Shown here in pieces: positions 1 through 7,739 of a DNA stretch of 64,000 nt. Source of the DNA: Metallococcus carri (GTDB lineage: Bacteria; Actinomycetota; Actinomycetes; Actinomycetales; Dermatophilaceae); contig NZ_JAAOIV010000002.1 in assembly GCF_011440275.1 (NCBI RefSeq), forward strand, positions 310,001 to 374,000, written 5' to 3'. Numbering within the stretch: the first letter of the stretch is position 1; the number at the start of each line of letters is the position of its first letter. Under the pieces are notes generated by a model, which made no database searches, was not told the origin of the DNA, and saw only the letters and a program-made list of their open reading frames with translations. A program made the position numbers and the translations under genes.

Positions 1-7
1 AGTGGGG

Positions 8-907
8 TCAGCCCTTCACCGCACCGGCGGTGAGGCCCTTGATCATGTGTCTTTGCAAGGCGAGGAAGACGATGAGGACCGGCAGCATGGCCAACACGGT
101 CGCGGCCATCACCGGACCCCAGTTGGTGATGCCGTCGTTGTTCTGCAGCTGGGTCAGGCCGACCGGCAGGGTGCCGGTGCGGGCGTCATCGGACATCAGG
201 AACGGCCACAGATATTCGTTCCACTCGTTGACGACGGTGATGATGGAGAAGGCGATCAGGGTCGGCCACGACATCGGCAACACGACCCGCCACAACAGCT
301 TCATCGGGCCGGCACCATCGAGCCGGGCGGCCTCGATGATCTCCCCCGGCACCGACAGGAACTGGTTGCGCATCAAGAAGGTGCCGAACGCGACACCCGC
401 CAGCGGGATGATGATGCCCTGGTAGGTATTGCGCCACCCCAGCTGACTCACGAGAGCGTAGTTGGAGATCACGGTGATCTGGTTGGGCACCATGAGCGCC
501 GCGATCACGATGACGAAGATGATGGTGCGGCCCGGGAAACGCAACAGCGACAACGCGTACGCGCTCAACACCCCGAGCACGATCTTGGCGATCGACAAGA
601 TCGTGGTGATGATCAGCGAGTTCTTGAAATACGACCAGAACTCGATGTCCGTCGTCGCCGCCTTGTAGCCATCCGCGGTCGGCGGCGAGGGCCACCACTG
701 CGCGGGCTGGGTGTAGATATCCGGCCGCTCCTTGATCGAGGTGATGACGATCCAGAACAGCGGGGCCGCCACGAGCAGCAGGACCGCCACCATCGCGGCA
801 TATCCCGCGACCTTCATCAGCACCCCGCCGAAGCTCGCGGCCTCCGCCTGGTGAGCGCGGCCCGAGCTCTCGTCCGGGTCGACGCCGGTGATCGCCGACT
901 CAGTCAC
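8..907 (-). CDS. Carbohydrate ABC importer permease, MalG type
   Basis: Second membrane subunit of a CUT1-family sugar importer (299 aa, usual length 270-300). The sequence shows about six hydrophobic segments, an N-terminal segment followed by a periplasmic-type loop, and the EAA loop (EAARLDGAGPMKLLWRVVLP) that docks on the ATPase. The GTG start at 907 lies inside the stop of the upstream permease (GTGA overlap), so translation is coupled. A longer open frame upstream is only the shadow of the MalF gene. The ATPase and binding protein are not in the window; further operon genes probably lie left of position 1. The substrate cannot be deduced. Confidence 0.93.
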   Translation of the reverse strand: MTESAITGVDPDESSGRAHQAEAASFGGVLMKVAGYAAMVAVLLLVAAPLFWIVITSIKERPDIYTQPAQWWPSPPTADGYKAATTDIEFWSYFKNSLIITTILSIAKIVLGVLSAYALSLLRFPGRTIIFVIVIAALMVPNQITVISNYALVSQLGWRNTYQGIIIPLAGVAFGTFLMRNQFLSVPGEIIEAARLDGAGPMKLLWRVVLPMSWPTLIAFSIITVVNEWNEYLWPFLMSDDARTGTLPVGLTQLQNNDGITNWGPVMAATVLAMLPVLIVFLALQRHMIKGLTAGAVKG

Positions 908-1863
908 GAATTCATCCCTCGATCCATCACGCGCACCTGCACCACCGTGATCACCAGCAGGATCAGGAACATGATGGTGGCGATGGTCGCGCCATACCCG
1001 GCCTTGTTGTTGACGAAGGTCTCTCGGTAGACCTGATAGACCAACGTCGTCGTGCCATAACCCTGCGGGCCGCCGCGCGTCATCACATTGATGATGTCGA
1101 AGACCTGCACCGAGTTGAGCAGCACGGTGATCGACAAGAAGAAAGTCGTCGGGCGCAATTGCGGCAGCAGCACCTTGCTGAACCGGCGCCACGCGGACGC
1201 ACCGTCGATCTCGGCCGCCTCGTCCAGGTCGGCGCGCCGACCCTGCAGCGCGGCGAGGTAGATGACGAAGGTGTAACCCAGGTTCTTCCAGATGTAGGTC
1301 GTGGTGACCATCACCAGCGCCCAGCCCGGCTGTTGGTAGAAGTCGGGCACGCTCACGCCCAGGAAGCGGTCGGCCAGGTCGCGGATCATGCCGAAGTTGG
1401 GGTCGAAGACGAACTGGAAGGCCAGACCGACCGCGGCGCCGGAGATCACGAAGGGCGCGAAGATCGCCGAGCGCACCAGATTGCGCCCGCGCAGCCTCTG
1501 GTCGAGCAGCATCGCCAGGGCGAGGCCGAGCGCCATCGAGATGCCGACCGTGGCGACGGTGAAGATCAGCGTGTTGAGCAGCACCTGGTGGGAGTTGCCG
1601 TCGTGGAACCAGGCGACATAGTTCTGGACGCCGATATAGCGGGCGACCGGCGCGGAGATATTCCAGTCGGTGAACGACAGCCGGATGTTGTCGACCAGCG
1701 GCCGGTAGGTGAACAGCACCAGCAACAGCAGGTTCGGCAGCAACAGGCCCGCGGCGAGCAACCACTCGCCATACGGGCGGCCACTGCGGCGCGGCGGCTT
1801 GCCGACGGGCGCGGGAGGTCCGGACCGAGGCGCCGGCGCGGAGATCTCAGGCGGCGCGGTCAC
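904..1863 (-). CDS. Carbohydrate ABC importer permease, MalF type
   Basis: First membrane subunit of the same CUT1 importer (319 aa). A proline-rich cytoplasmic tail of about 45 residues precedes TM1 (GEWLLAAGLLLPNLLLLVLF). The EAA loop is present near residues 205-225 (DEAAEIDGASAWRRFSKVLL). I chose the GTG at 1863 because a -10-like TATCGT at 1903-1908 would start transcription near 1896, after the in-frame ATG further upstream (about 1940). That ATG would give a roughly 26-residue longer N-terminus and remains possible. The protein pairs with the MalG-type subunit through a GTGA stop-start overlap. The substrate is unknown. Confidence 0.9.
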   Translation of the reverse strand: MTAPPEISAPAPRSGPPAPVGKPPRRSGRPYGEWLLAAGLLLPNLLLLVLFTYRPLVDNIRLSFTDWNISAPVARYIGVQNYVAWFHDGNSHQVLLNTLIFTVATVGISMALGLALAMLLDQRLRGRNLVRSAIFAPFVISGAAVGLAFQFVFDPNFGMIRDLADRFLGVSVPDFYQQPGWALVMVTTTYIWKNLGYTFVIYLAALQGRRADLDEAAEIDGASAWRRFSKVLLPQLRPTTFFLSITVLLNSVQVFDIINVMTRGGPQGYGTTTLVYQVYRETFVNNKAGYGATIATIMFLILLVITVVQVRVMDRGMNS

Positions 1864-1902
1864 GAGCGCAGACTCTGTCGGGACGTGCGGAACACGGGCT
1901 GA

Positions 1903-1908
1903 ACGATA
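1903..1908 (-). promoter_or_regulatory. Putative -10 box of the sugar-permease operon
   Basis: TATCGT on the minus strand, about 40 nt upstream of the GTG start at 1863. No convincing -35 hexamer is seen 16-18 nt further upstream, so an activator or a weak promoter is likely. Assignment is by pattern only. Confidence 0.35.
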
Positions 1909-2032
1909 GCCGTCCGTGGGGTTGCTTGGACATAACATCCTGGCCGGTCCGCCCGAACCAATCCCGTATGCTGCCCGCGCCCGCCTCCGCGGGCCCCTCC
2001 CCACTGGCCGGGGACCGTGAGCAGATGCACGA

Positions 2033-2062
2033 AGCCCCCGGGACCAGCAGGTCCCGGGGGCT
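2033..2062 (-). terminator. Hairpin terminator after rpsA
   Basis: A 13-bp perfect GC-rich stem (AGCCCCCGGGACC paired with GGTCCCGGGGGCT) with a 4-nt AGCA loop, about 25 nt past the rpsA stop. There is no long U-tract, as is common in high-GC actinobacteria. It separates rpsA from the sugar-permease operon. Confidence 0.8.
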
Positions 2063-2087
2063 GTCGCGACGGTCAGCGCCGACTGGC

Positions 2088-3548
2088 TCAGGCGCCGGTC
2101 AGCTTCTCCCGCAGCGCGGCCAGCGCCTCGTCCGAGGCGAGCGTGCCCTCGGCCGGGGTCGCGGGGGCCGCGGTGTCGGACGAGCCGCCCGAGGAGTAGG
2201 ACGTCGGGGCCGAACCACCCTGGTCGGCGGCCTCGGCGTCGTCCTTGCGCGCCTGCTCGATCTGCGCCTGGTGCGCCTCGTAGCGGGCGTGCGCGTCGGC
2301 ATACTGCTTCTCCCAGCGCTCGCGCTGCTCCTCGTAACCCTCGAGCCATTCGTTGGTCTCGGGGTCGAAGCCCTCGGGGTACTTGTAGTTGCCCTGGTCG
2401 TCGTATTCGGCGGCCATGCCGTAGAGGGTCGGGTCGAACTCGGCGCCCGAGTCGTCGTTGGCCTGCTTGAGGCTCAGCGAGATGCGGCGACGCTCGAGGT
2501 CGATGTCGATGACCTTGACGAAGATCTCCTGACCGACCTGGACGACCTGCTCAGGCAGCTCGACGTGGCGCTCGGCCAGCTCGGAGATGTGCACCAGCCC
2601 CTCGATGCCGTCCTCGACGCGCACGAACGCACCGAAGGGCACCAGCTTGGTGACCTTGCCCGGCACGACCTGGCCGATGGCGTGGGTGCGGGCGAAGTGC
2701 TGCCACGGGTCCTCCTGGGTCGCCTTCAGCGACAGGGAGACACGCTCGCGGTCCATGTCGACGTCGAGCACCTCGACGGTGACCTCCTGGCCCACCTCGA
2801 CGACCTCGGACGGGTGGTCGATGTGCTTCCAGGACAGCTCGGACACGTGCACCAGGCCGTCGACACCGCCGAGGTCCACGAACGCACCGAAGTTGACGAT
2901 CGAGGACACGACGCCGGAGCGGACCTGGCCCTTCTGCAGCTCCTTGAGGAAGGTGGTGCGGACCTCGGACTGGGTCTGCTCCAGCCAGGCGCGGCGGGAC
3001 AGGACCACGTTGTTGCGGTTCTTGTCCAGCTCGATGATCTTGGCCTCGATCTCCTTGCCGACATACGGCTGCAGGTCGCGCACGCGGCGCATCTCGACCA
3101 GGGAGGCCGGCAGGAAGCCGCGCAGGCCGATGTCCAGGATCAGGCCGCCCTTGACGACCTCGATGACGGTGCCGGTGACGACGCCGTCCTGCTCCTTGAT
3201 CTGCTCGATCGTGCCCCAGGCGCGCTCGTACTGAGCCCGCTTCTTGGACAGGATGAGGCGGCCTTCCTTGTCTTCCTTCTGAAGGACGAGCGCCTCGACC
3301 TCATCACCCACGGAAACGACCTCGGTCGGGTCGACATCGTGCTTGATGGACAGTTCGCGGGAGGGAATGACACCCTCGGTCTTGTAACCGATGTCGAGCA
3401 GAACCTCGTCACGGTCGACCTTGACGATGACACCCTCGACGATGTCGCCGTCGTTGAAGTGCTTGATCGTCGCGTCGATCGCGGCGAGCAGCTCCTCCTC
3501 AGATCCGATGTCGTTGACAGCGATCTGGGAGGCGGTAGTTGCAGTCAT
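2088..3548 (-). CDS. rpsA: 30S ribosomal protein S1
   Basis: mRNA-binding ribosomal protein of 486 aa, with four S1 OB-fold repeats beginning near residues 34, 119, 205 and 291. The third and fourth carry the classic FGAFVDL/FGAFVRV core and GLVHVSE/GLVHISE ends. The C-terminal 120 residues are charged and low in complexity (Asp/Glu/Arg/Ala/Ser-rich), as in other actinobacterial S1 proteins, which are shorter than the six-domain E. coli protein. Start is ATG 3548 (MTATTASQIAVNDIGSEEEL), with AAAGG about 12 nt upstream. In M. tuberculosis rpsA sits next to polA; here polA is about 30 kb away. Confidence 0.98.
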   Translation of the reverse strand: MTATTASQIAVNDIGSEEELLAAIDATIKHFNDGDIVEGVIVKVDRDEVLLDIGYKTEGVIPSRELSIKHDVDPTEVVSVGDEVEALVLQKEDKEGRLILSKKRAQYERAWGTIEQIKEQDGVVTGTVIEVVKGGLILDIGLRGFLPASLVEMRRVRDLQPYVGKEIEAKIIELDKNRNNVVLSRRAWLEQTQSEVRTTFLKELQKGQVRSGVVSSIVNFGAFVDLGGVDGLVHVSELSWKHIDHPSEVVEVGQEVTVEVLDVDMDRERVSLSLKATQEDPWQHFARTHAIGQVVPGKVTKLVPFGAFVRVEDGIEGLVHISELAERHVELPEQVVQVGQEIFVKVIDIDLERRRISLSLKQANDDSGAEFDPTLYGMAAEYDDQGNYKYPEGFDPETNEWLEGYEEQRERWEKQYADAHARYEAHQAQIEQARKDDAEAADQGGSAPTSYSSGGSSDTAAPATPAEGTLASDEALAALREKLTGA

Positions 3549-3633
3549 GTAGTAGGAAACCTTTGATGGACGTATCGAGTTGGACGGTTGACACACGCCA
3601 GAGGCACCCGGGGGCACACGACGACGCCCGTCA

Positions 3634-3663
3634 ACCCTACCTGTGCGGCAAGGAACGGGTCAA
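3634..3663 (-). promoter_or_regulatory. rpsA promoter (-35 TTGACC, -10 TAGGGT)
   Basis: On the minus strand a near-consensus -35 TTGACC (3658-3663) and a -10 TAGGGT (3634-3639) are separated by 18 nt. The predicted transcript start is near 3627, giving a leader of about 80 nt before rpsA. The -35 box ends 3 nt before the start codon of the divergent methyltransferase gene. Confidence 0.7.
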
Positions 3664-3666
3664 AGT

Positions 3667-4470
3667 ATGACGACCACCGGCCGATCGCAACCTCTGGGTG
3701 ACGACGAGACCGTCCCCGCCCAGCGGTCCTGGTGGGACACCGAGGCCGACGACTACTACACCGAGCACGGCCGATTCCTCGGTGATGACGCGTTGACCTG
3801 GGGTCCCGAGGGCTGGACCGAACCCGAGTTGGGGCTGCTCGGCGATCTCGCCGGCCGGGACGTCTTGGAGTTCGGCGCCGGCGCCGGACAGGGCTCGCGG
3901 TGGGTAGCCGGGCAGGGCGCGCGTGCGGTCGCCACCGACCTGTCGATCGGCATGCTCGGCGTCGGGCGCCGGCTCAACGCTGCGTCGGACCATCCGGTGC
4001 CGCTGGTGCAGGCCGACGCGCGGCGGTTGCCCTTCGCCGAGGCGTCCTTCGACCTGGTCTTTTCGGCATACGGCGCGGTGCCGTTCATCGCCGACACCGC
4101 GGCCTTGATGGTCGAGCTCGCCCGGGTGCTGCGGCCCGGCGGACGGCTGGTCTTTTCGACCAGCCATCCGATCCGGTGGGCCTTTCCCGACGTGCCCGGG
4201 CACGAGGGCCTCACCGCGCGTTTCTCCTATTTCGACCGCAGCCCGTATGCCGAGCGCGCCGGCGAGGTGCTGACCTATGCCGAGCACCACCGCACGGTCG
4301 GGGATCGGGTGCGCGAGGTCGTCGCGGCCGGGCTGGTGCTGGATGACCTGGTCGAGCCGGAATGGCCGCAACACAACCCCTCCACCTGGGGCGGCTGGAG
4401 CCCGCTGCGCGGGGAGCTGCTGCCGGGGTCGCTGATCGTGTGCGCGCACCGCAAATCCCTACAGGCGTAG
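3667..4470 (+). CDS. Class I SAM-dependent methyltransferase
   Basis: 267-aa Rossmann-fold methyltransferase. Motif I (VLEFGAGAGQGSRW) is near residue 64, and the acidic motif II region (VATDLSIGML), PFAEASFDLVFSAYG and RVLRPGGRLVFSTS follow in the usual order. The N-terminus WWDTEADDYYTEHG resembles a family found beside rpsA in other actinobacteria, which suggests backbone rather than glycan-locus origin. ATG 3667 is preferred over an in-frame GTG at 3643; AAGGAACG lies about 10 nt upstream of the ATG. The gene is divergent from rpsA, and its start lies 3 nt from the rpsA -35 box. The methyl acceptor is unknown. Confidence 0.9.
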   Translation: MTTTGRSQPLGDDETVPAQRSWWDTEADDYYTEHGRFLGDDALTWGPEGWTEPELGLLGDLAGRDVLEFGAGAGQGSRWVAGQGARAVATDLSIGMLGVGRRLNAASDHPVPLVQADARRLPFAEASFDLVFSAYGAVPFIADTAALMVELARVLRPGGRLVFSTSHPIRWAFPDVPGHEGLTARFSYFDRSPYAERAGEVLTYAEHHRTVGDRVREVVAAGLVLDDLVEPEWPQHNPSTWGGWSPLRGELLPGSLIVCAHRKSLQA

Positions 4471-4513
4471 TAGGGGAATGTGGTCGCTATAGCCGCCGGA
4501 TTCCTCTACTACG
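4466..4513. terminator. Long-stem hairpin between convergent genes
   Basis: A 14-nt inverted repeat (CGTAGTAGGGGAAT with ATTCCTCTACTACG, one G-T mismatch) encloses a 20-nt loop. It covers the stop codon of the methyltransferase and ends 17 nt before the convergent epimerase stop. A bidirectional terminator is the simplest reading, but the stem is AT-richer than the other hairpins here and the loop is long. Confidence 0.55.
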
Positions 4514-4529
4514 GGTTGGGGAGGCTTGC

Positions 4530-5534
4530 TCAGCGGCGGGTGGCGCGCGGCTGCTCGTTGCCGGCCAGGATCTGCTCGGTGGCTTCCGGCGAAAGCGGCT
4601 CGCTGTCGGCGTGTTCGCGGAACCAGTCGATCGTGGCCCGCAGCGCATCCTCGATGCCGACCTGCGGTGCCCAGCCGAGGACCTCCTGCGCCAGCGTGGT
4701 GTCCGGGCGGCGCACCGAGGGATCGTCGACCGGTCGCTCGATGTGCACGACCGGCGAGCTCGACTCGGTGAGATCAACGATCCAGCGGGCCAGGTCCAGC
4801 ATCGAGATCTCGTGCGGGTTGCCGAGGTTGATCGGGCCGGGGTGGTCGATCTGCGCCATCTGCAGGATGCCGGCCACCAGGTCGTCCACGAAGCAGATGG
4901 ACCGGGTCTGCCGGCCGTCACCAGCGACCGTCACCGCTTCGCCGGCGAGAGCCTGCCGGATGAAGTTCGGGATCGCGCGGCCGTCATTGGGTCGCATCCG
5001 CGGACCGAAGGTGTTGAAGATGCGGATGATCCCGGTGTTGACACCGTGGGTCTGCCGGTAGGCGAGGGTGAGCGCCTCGCCATACCGCTTGGCCTCGTCG
5101 TAGACCCCGCGCGGTCCGACCGGGTTGACATGCCCCCAATAGGTCTCCGGCTGGGGGTGCACCTGCGGGTCGCCATACACCTCGGAGGTGGAGGCGAGCA
5201 CGAACCGCGCGCCCTTCTCGAGCGCCAACTCCAGCGCGTGCTGGGTGCCGAGCGAGCCCACCTGGAGGGTCTCGATCGGCATCCGCAGGTAGTCCACCGG
5301 CGACGCCGGGCTGGCGAAATGCAGCACCGCGTCCACCGGGCCGTCGACCGAAATCCCTTGGGAGACATCGCAATCGACCAGCGTGAACCGGCCGGTGGAC
5401 ATCAGCGCTGCGACATTGTCGACCGACCCGGTGCAGAAGTTGTCGAGCGCGACAACCTCTGCACCGCGGGCCAGCAGGGTCTCGGACAGATGCGAGCCGA
5501 GGAAACCGGCGCCGCCGGTGACGACGACCCGCAT
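4530..5534 (-). CDS. NAD-dependent sugar epimerase/decarboxylase, UDP-xylose-synthase-like
   Basis: Extended SDR enzyme of 334 aa. The NAD-binding TGGAGFLGSHL lies at residues 6-16, STSEVYG at 115-121 and the catalytic Tyr145/Lys149 in GVYDEAKR. The segment around residues 125-150 (HPQPETYWGHVNPVGPRGVY) closely resembles UDP-glucuronate decarboxylases, which make UDP-xylose. A related 4,6-dehydratase or epimerase role cannot be excluded. The start ATG 5534 is 5 nt from the stop of the DUF3068 gene, so it is the last gene of the operon that begins with hddA. In M. tuberculosis a sugar-nucleotide SDR (gca) sits beside gmhA-gmhB-hddA in a similar arrangement. Confidence 0.85.
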   Translation of the reverse strand: MRVVVTGGAGFLGSHLSETLLARGAEVVALDNFCTGSVDNVAALMSTGRFTLVDCDVSQGISVDGPVDAVLHFASPASPVDYLRMPIETLQVGSLGTQHALELALEKGARFVLASTSEVYGDPQVHPQPETYWGHVNPVGPRGVYDEAKRYGEALTLAYRQTHGVNTGIIRIFNTFGPRMRPNDGRAIPNFIRQALAGEAVTVAGDGRQTRSICFVDDLVAGILQMAQIDHPGPINLGNPHEISMLDLARWIVDLTESSSPVVHIERPVDDPSVRRPDTTLAQEVLGWAPQVGIEDALRATIDWFREHADSEPLSPEATEQILAGNEQPRATRR

Positions 5535-5539
5535 CCGGC

Positions 5540-6484
5540 TCAGCTCTCTGCCCGGCGACGACCGCGACGGCCGTTGCCCGTGATGAGGGCGAGGATCAGA
5601 CCACCGATGAGCAGGATCAGGCCGAGCGGGATGAGCGCCCACGGGGCGGCCTTCAGGGCGTTGAGCTGGAAGCCCTTGGACTTGTACTCATCGACATTCT
5701 TCTTGACCGTGGCCTCGGTCATCGTGGACGTGGTGTCCAGGATGTTGACCGCCGGGCGGCCCGGGATCTTGAAGGTCTGCTTCTGGTGCTGGCTCATCTT
5801 CATGAACACACCGGTGATCGGATCGGCCCAGATCGTGTAGTCATTGGAGTAGGTGCGGTCGGCGTTCTGACCGGGCGACTCCTTGCCGAGACCGAAGAGG
5901 AAGCCAGGGGCCTCGAACTTCATGTACGTCGTGTCCGGCACGGACGCGGTGTACTTGTAGGTCTCCATCCCCATGATCTTCTCGGTGCCCGCGTAGTTCA
6001 GCTGGACCGGCTTGCCGAGCGTGGTGTCGAAGTAGGGATAGCTCTTGCCCTTCTGCAGGCCGAAGGGCAGCTTGATGATGTAGGCGTTCTGGAAGTCGAC
6101 CGGGCGACCGTTGAGGGTCGAACCGGCCCAGTTGAGCGCCTTGCCCGTGTTGCGGTCGAGGGCGTAGGAGGCGGTCGTGGCCGACATCGGCGGCGGGGTG
6201 CCGTTGTTGTCGGTGTACTGCCAGTAGTTGATCATCACCGAGTTGCGACCGTATTTCTTGGCGGCGTCCTTGTTGCCGACGACGGTCGCGGTGGTGGTGA
6301 TCGGCTCCTGCTTGAACTTCAGCGTGTCCGCGTCGAAGAACTTCGCCTTGGGGTCGGTGAGCGTCTGACCGGTGTTCTGGTCATACGGGATCACCGCCAG
6401 ACGAGGAAACGCGTAAAACTTGAGCAGCAGCCCGAGCGTGACGAGAAACGCACCTAGGCCGACGACGATGGCGGACTTCCGCAC
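5540..6484 (-). CDS. DUF3068 (PorA-like) membrane-anchored protein
   Basis: 314 aa. One hydrophobic segment lies at residues 5-24, followed by a large exported domain rich in beta-type sequence. A second hydrophobic segment at about 283-305 ends in an Arg-rich tail (GRRGRRRAES), so both termini should face the cytoplasm. The domain contains NYWQYTDNNG, KLPFGLQKG and YPYFDTTLG, features of the DUF3068 family, which is annotated as PorA-like in some actinobacteria. Its function is not established. It lies between gmhB (60-nt gap) and the epimerase (5-nt gap), so it is probably co-transcribed and may act in surface-glycan export or anchoring. Confidence 0.8.
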   Translation of the reverse strand: MRKSAIVVGLGAFLVTLGLLLKFYAFPRLAVIPYDQNTGQTLTDPKAKFFDADTLKFKQEPITTTATVVGNKDAAKKYGRNSVMINYWQYTDNNGTPPPMSATTASYALDRNTGKALNWAGSTLNGRPVDFQNAYIIKLPFGLQKGKSYPYFDTTLGKPVQLNYAGTEKIMGMETYKYTASVPDTTYMKFEAPGFLFGLGKESPGQNADRTYSNDYTIWADPITGVFMKMSQHQKQTFKIPGRPAVNILDTTSTMTEATVKKNVDEYKSKGFQLNALKAAPWALIPLGLILLIGGLILALITGNGRRGRRRAES

Positions 6485-6544
6485 CAGAACCTCCAGAGTC
6501 GAGTCACTTCTACCGGACAGTAGCGTAGGTAAGCGTGGCGTGTG

Positions 6545-7114
6545 TCACGGATCGCCGAGAATGGACGCGACAATCTCGGCGAGAGAATCCCCCGCGACTC
6601 CCAGCTGGTGACCCGGCACCCCCATGCGGGTGGCCGGGGCGATATCGGTCGGCTGATCGCCGATCATCACCGAGCGCTCCGGGCGGGCCCAGGCGGCGCG
6701 AGCGAAGGCCTGTTCGAACAGGCCGGTCGCCGGTTTGCGGCAGCCGCAGGTGCCCGCGCGATGGGGGCACAGCTGGATGCCGTCCAGCCAGCCGCCGGCC
6801 GCAGCGAGCTCGTCGAGCAACCGCCGGTGCACCGCGAGCACCTGCCGCTCGGTCAGTGCGCCGGTCGCCAGGCCCTGCTGGTTGGTCACCACCACGACGA
6901 TTGCCCCGGTGGCATTGAGCCGGGCGACCGCCTCGGCCGCGCCGGGCAGCATCACCAGGTCGTCCGGGTCGTCGACATAACCGGGCCGGCGCAGGTTCAA
7001 GGTCCCGTCGCGGTCCAGCAGGACCAGGTCGTATGCCGAGTCCGCCCGCGCCCGCGGCAGCGGCGCCGTCGAGCGTCCCAGCAGGTCGGCGTCGGTCAGC
7101 TCAGGAGCCGGCAT
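6545..7114 (-). CDS. gmhB: D-glycero-D-manno-heptose-1,7-bisphosphate 7-phosphatase
   Basis: HAD-family phosphatase (189 aa from ATG 7114; ATG 7123 is equally possible). The catalytic DRDGTLN has its nucleophile and acid/base at Asp34 and Asp36. The zinc loop CPHRAGTCGCRKP (Cys116, His118, Cys123, Cys125) is diagnostic of the GmhB/HisB-N group. VTNQQGLA and MIGDQPTDI supply the remaining HAD motifs. It removes the 7-phosphate after the kinase step of heptose synthesis. The gene overlaps the end of gmhA by 14 nt. The adjacent gmhA and kinase argue for heptose metabolism rather than histidinol phosphate. Confidence 0.9.
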   Translation of the reverse strand: MPAPELTDADLLGRSTAPLPRARADSAYDLVLLDRDGTLNLRRPGYVDDPDDLVMLPGAAEAVARLNATGAIVVVVTNQQGLATGALTERQVLAVHRRLLDELAAAGGWLDGIQLCPHRAGTCGCRKPATGLFEQAFARAAWARPERSVMIGDQPTDIAPATRMGVPGHQLGVAGDSLAEIVASILGDP

Positions 7115-7739
7115 CGCCCGCATCACGGCTGAGCACGTCGATCGCCTCACACCAGGAATGCCCCCACAACAGGTGGACTTCTTGGATGCGCGGGGTCTCG
7201 CGCGAGGGCACGACGAGCAGATGGTCGACGCTGCCTTGCAGGTGCCGGCCACCTTCACCGACCATCGCGATCGTGAGCACCCCGCGCTCCCGGGCCAGGG
7301 CGAGCGCCGAGACGATATTGGGGCTGCTGCCGCTGGTGCTCATCGCGAGGAAGACGTCACCCGCCCGAGCGTGGGCGAGGATCCCGCGGTTGAACACCTC
7401 GTCGTAGCCGTAGTCATTGCCGATCGCGGTCAGCGAGGAGATGGATTCGGCCAGGCTGATCGCGGGCAGCGGCGGGTTGTCGTGGACACATTTGCCGACG
7501 AGTTCGGCCGCGATATGGCTGGCCATCGCGGCGGACCCGCCGTTGCCGGCCACGAGCACGGTGCCACCGGCGGCCACCCGCTCGACGAAGGCCGCACCGG
7601 CCGCATCGACGGCGGCGGTCAGCGCGGGATCGGTGAGCGCGGCGGCGAGGGCCGACCAGGAGGCGAGCCCGTCGGCATACCGCCGGGTCACAGCCGCACC
7701 CGCGGCCTGTGGGTCGACCCCGTGGATCGGATGACTCAT
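7101..7739 (-). CDS. gmhA: Sedoheptulose-7-phosphate isomerase (phosphoheptose isomerase)
   Basis: SIS-domain protein of 212 aa. The phosphosugar-binding loop GNGGSAAMASHIAAEL is followed by STSGSSPNIVSAL, the two classic SIS binding segments, and the C-terminal HLLWGHSWCEAID matches GmhA. It converts sedoheptulose 7-phosphate to D-glycero-D-manno-heptose 7-phosphate, the first committed step toward activated heptose. ATG 7739 overlaps the stop of the kinase gene (ATGA), and its own end overlaps gmhB, so the three genes are tightly coupled. It is cytoplasmic. Confidence 0.93.
   Translation of the reverse strand: MSHPIHGVDPQAAGAAVTRRYADGLASWSALAAALTDPALTAAVDAAGAAFVERVAAGGTVLVAGNGGSAAMASHIAAELVGKCVHDNPPLPAISLAESISSLTAIGNDYGYDEVFNRGILAHARAGDVFLAMSTSGSSPNIVSALALARERGVLTIAMVGEGGRHLQGSVDHLLVVPSRETPRIQEVHLLWGHSWCEAIDVLSRDAGDAGS

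Noticed and set aside
8-1765. A single fused or frameshifted MalF-MalG protein
   Set aside because: The long open frame reads MalF sequence in the wrong frame; the true genes are intact and overlap by GTGA.
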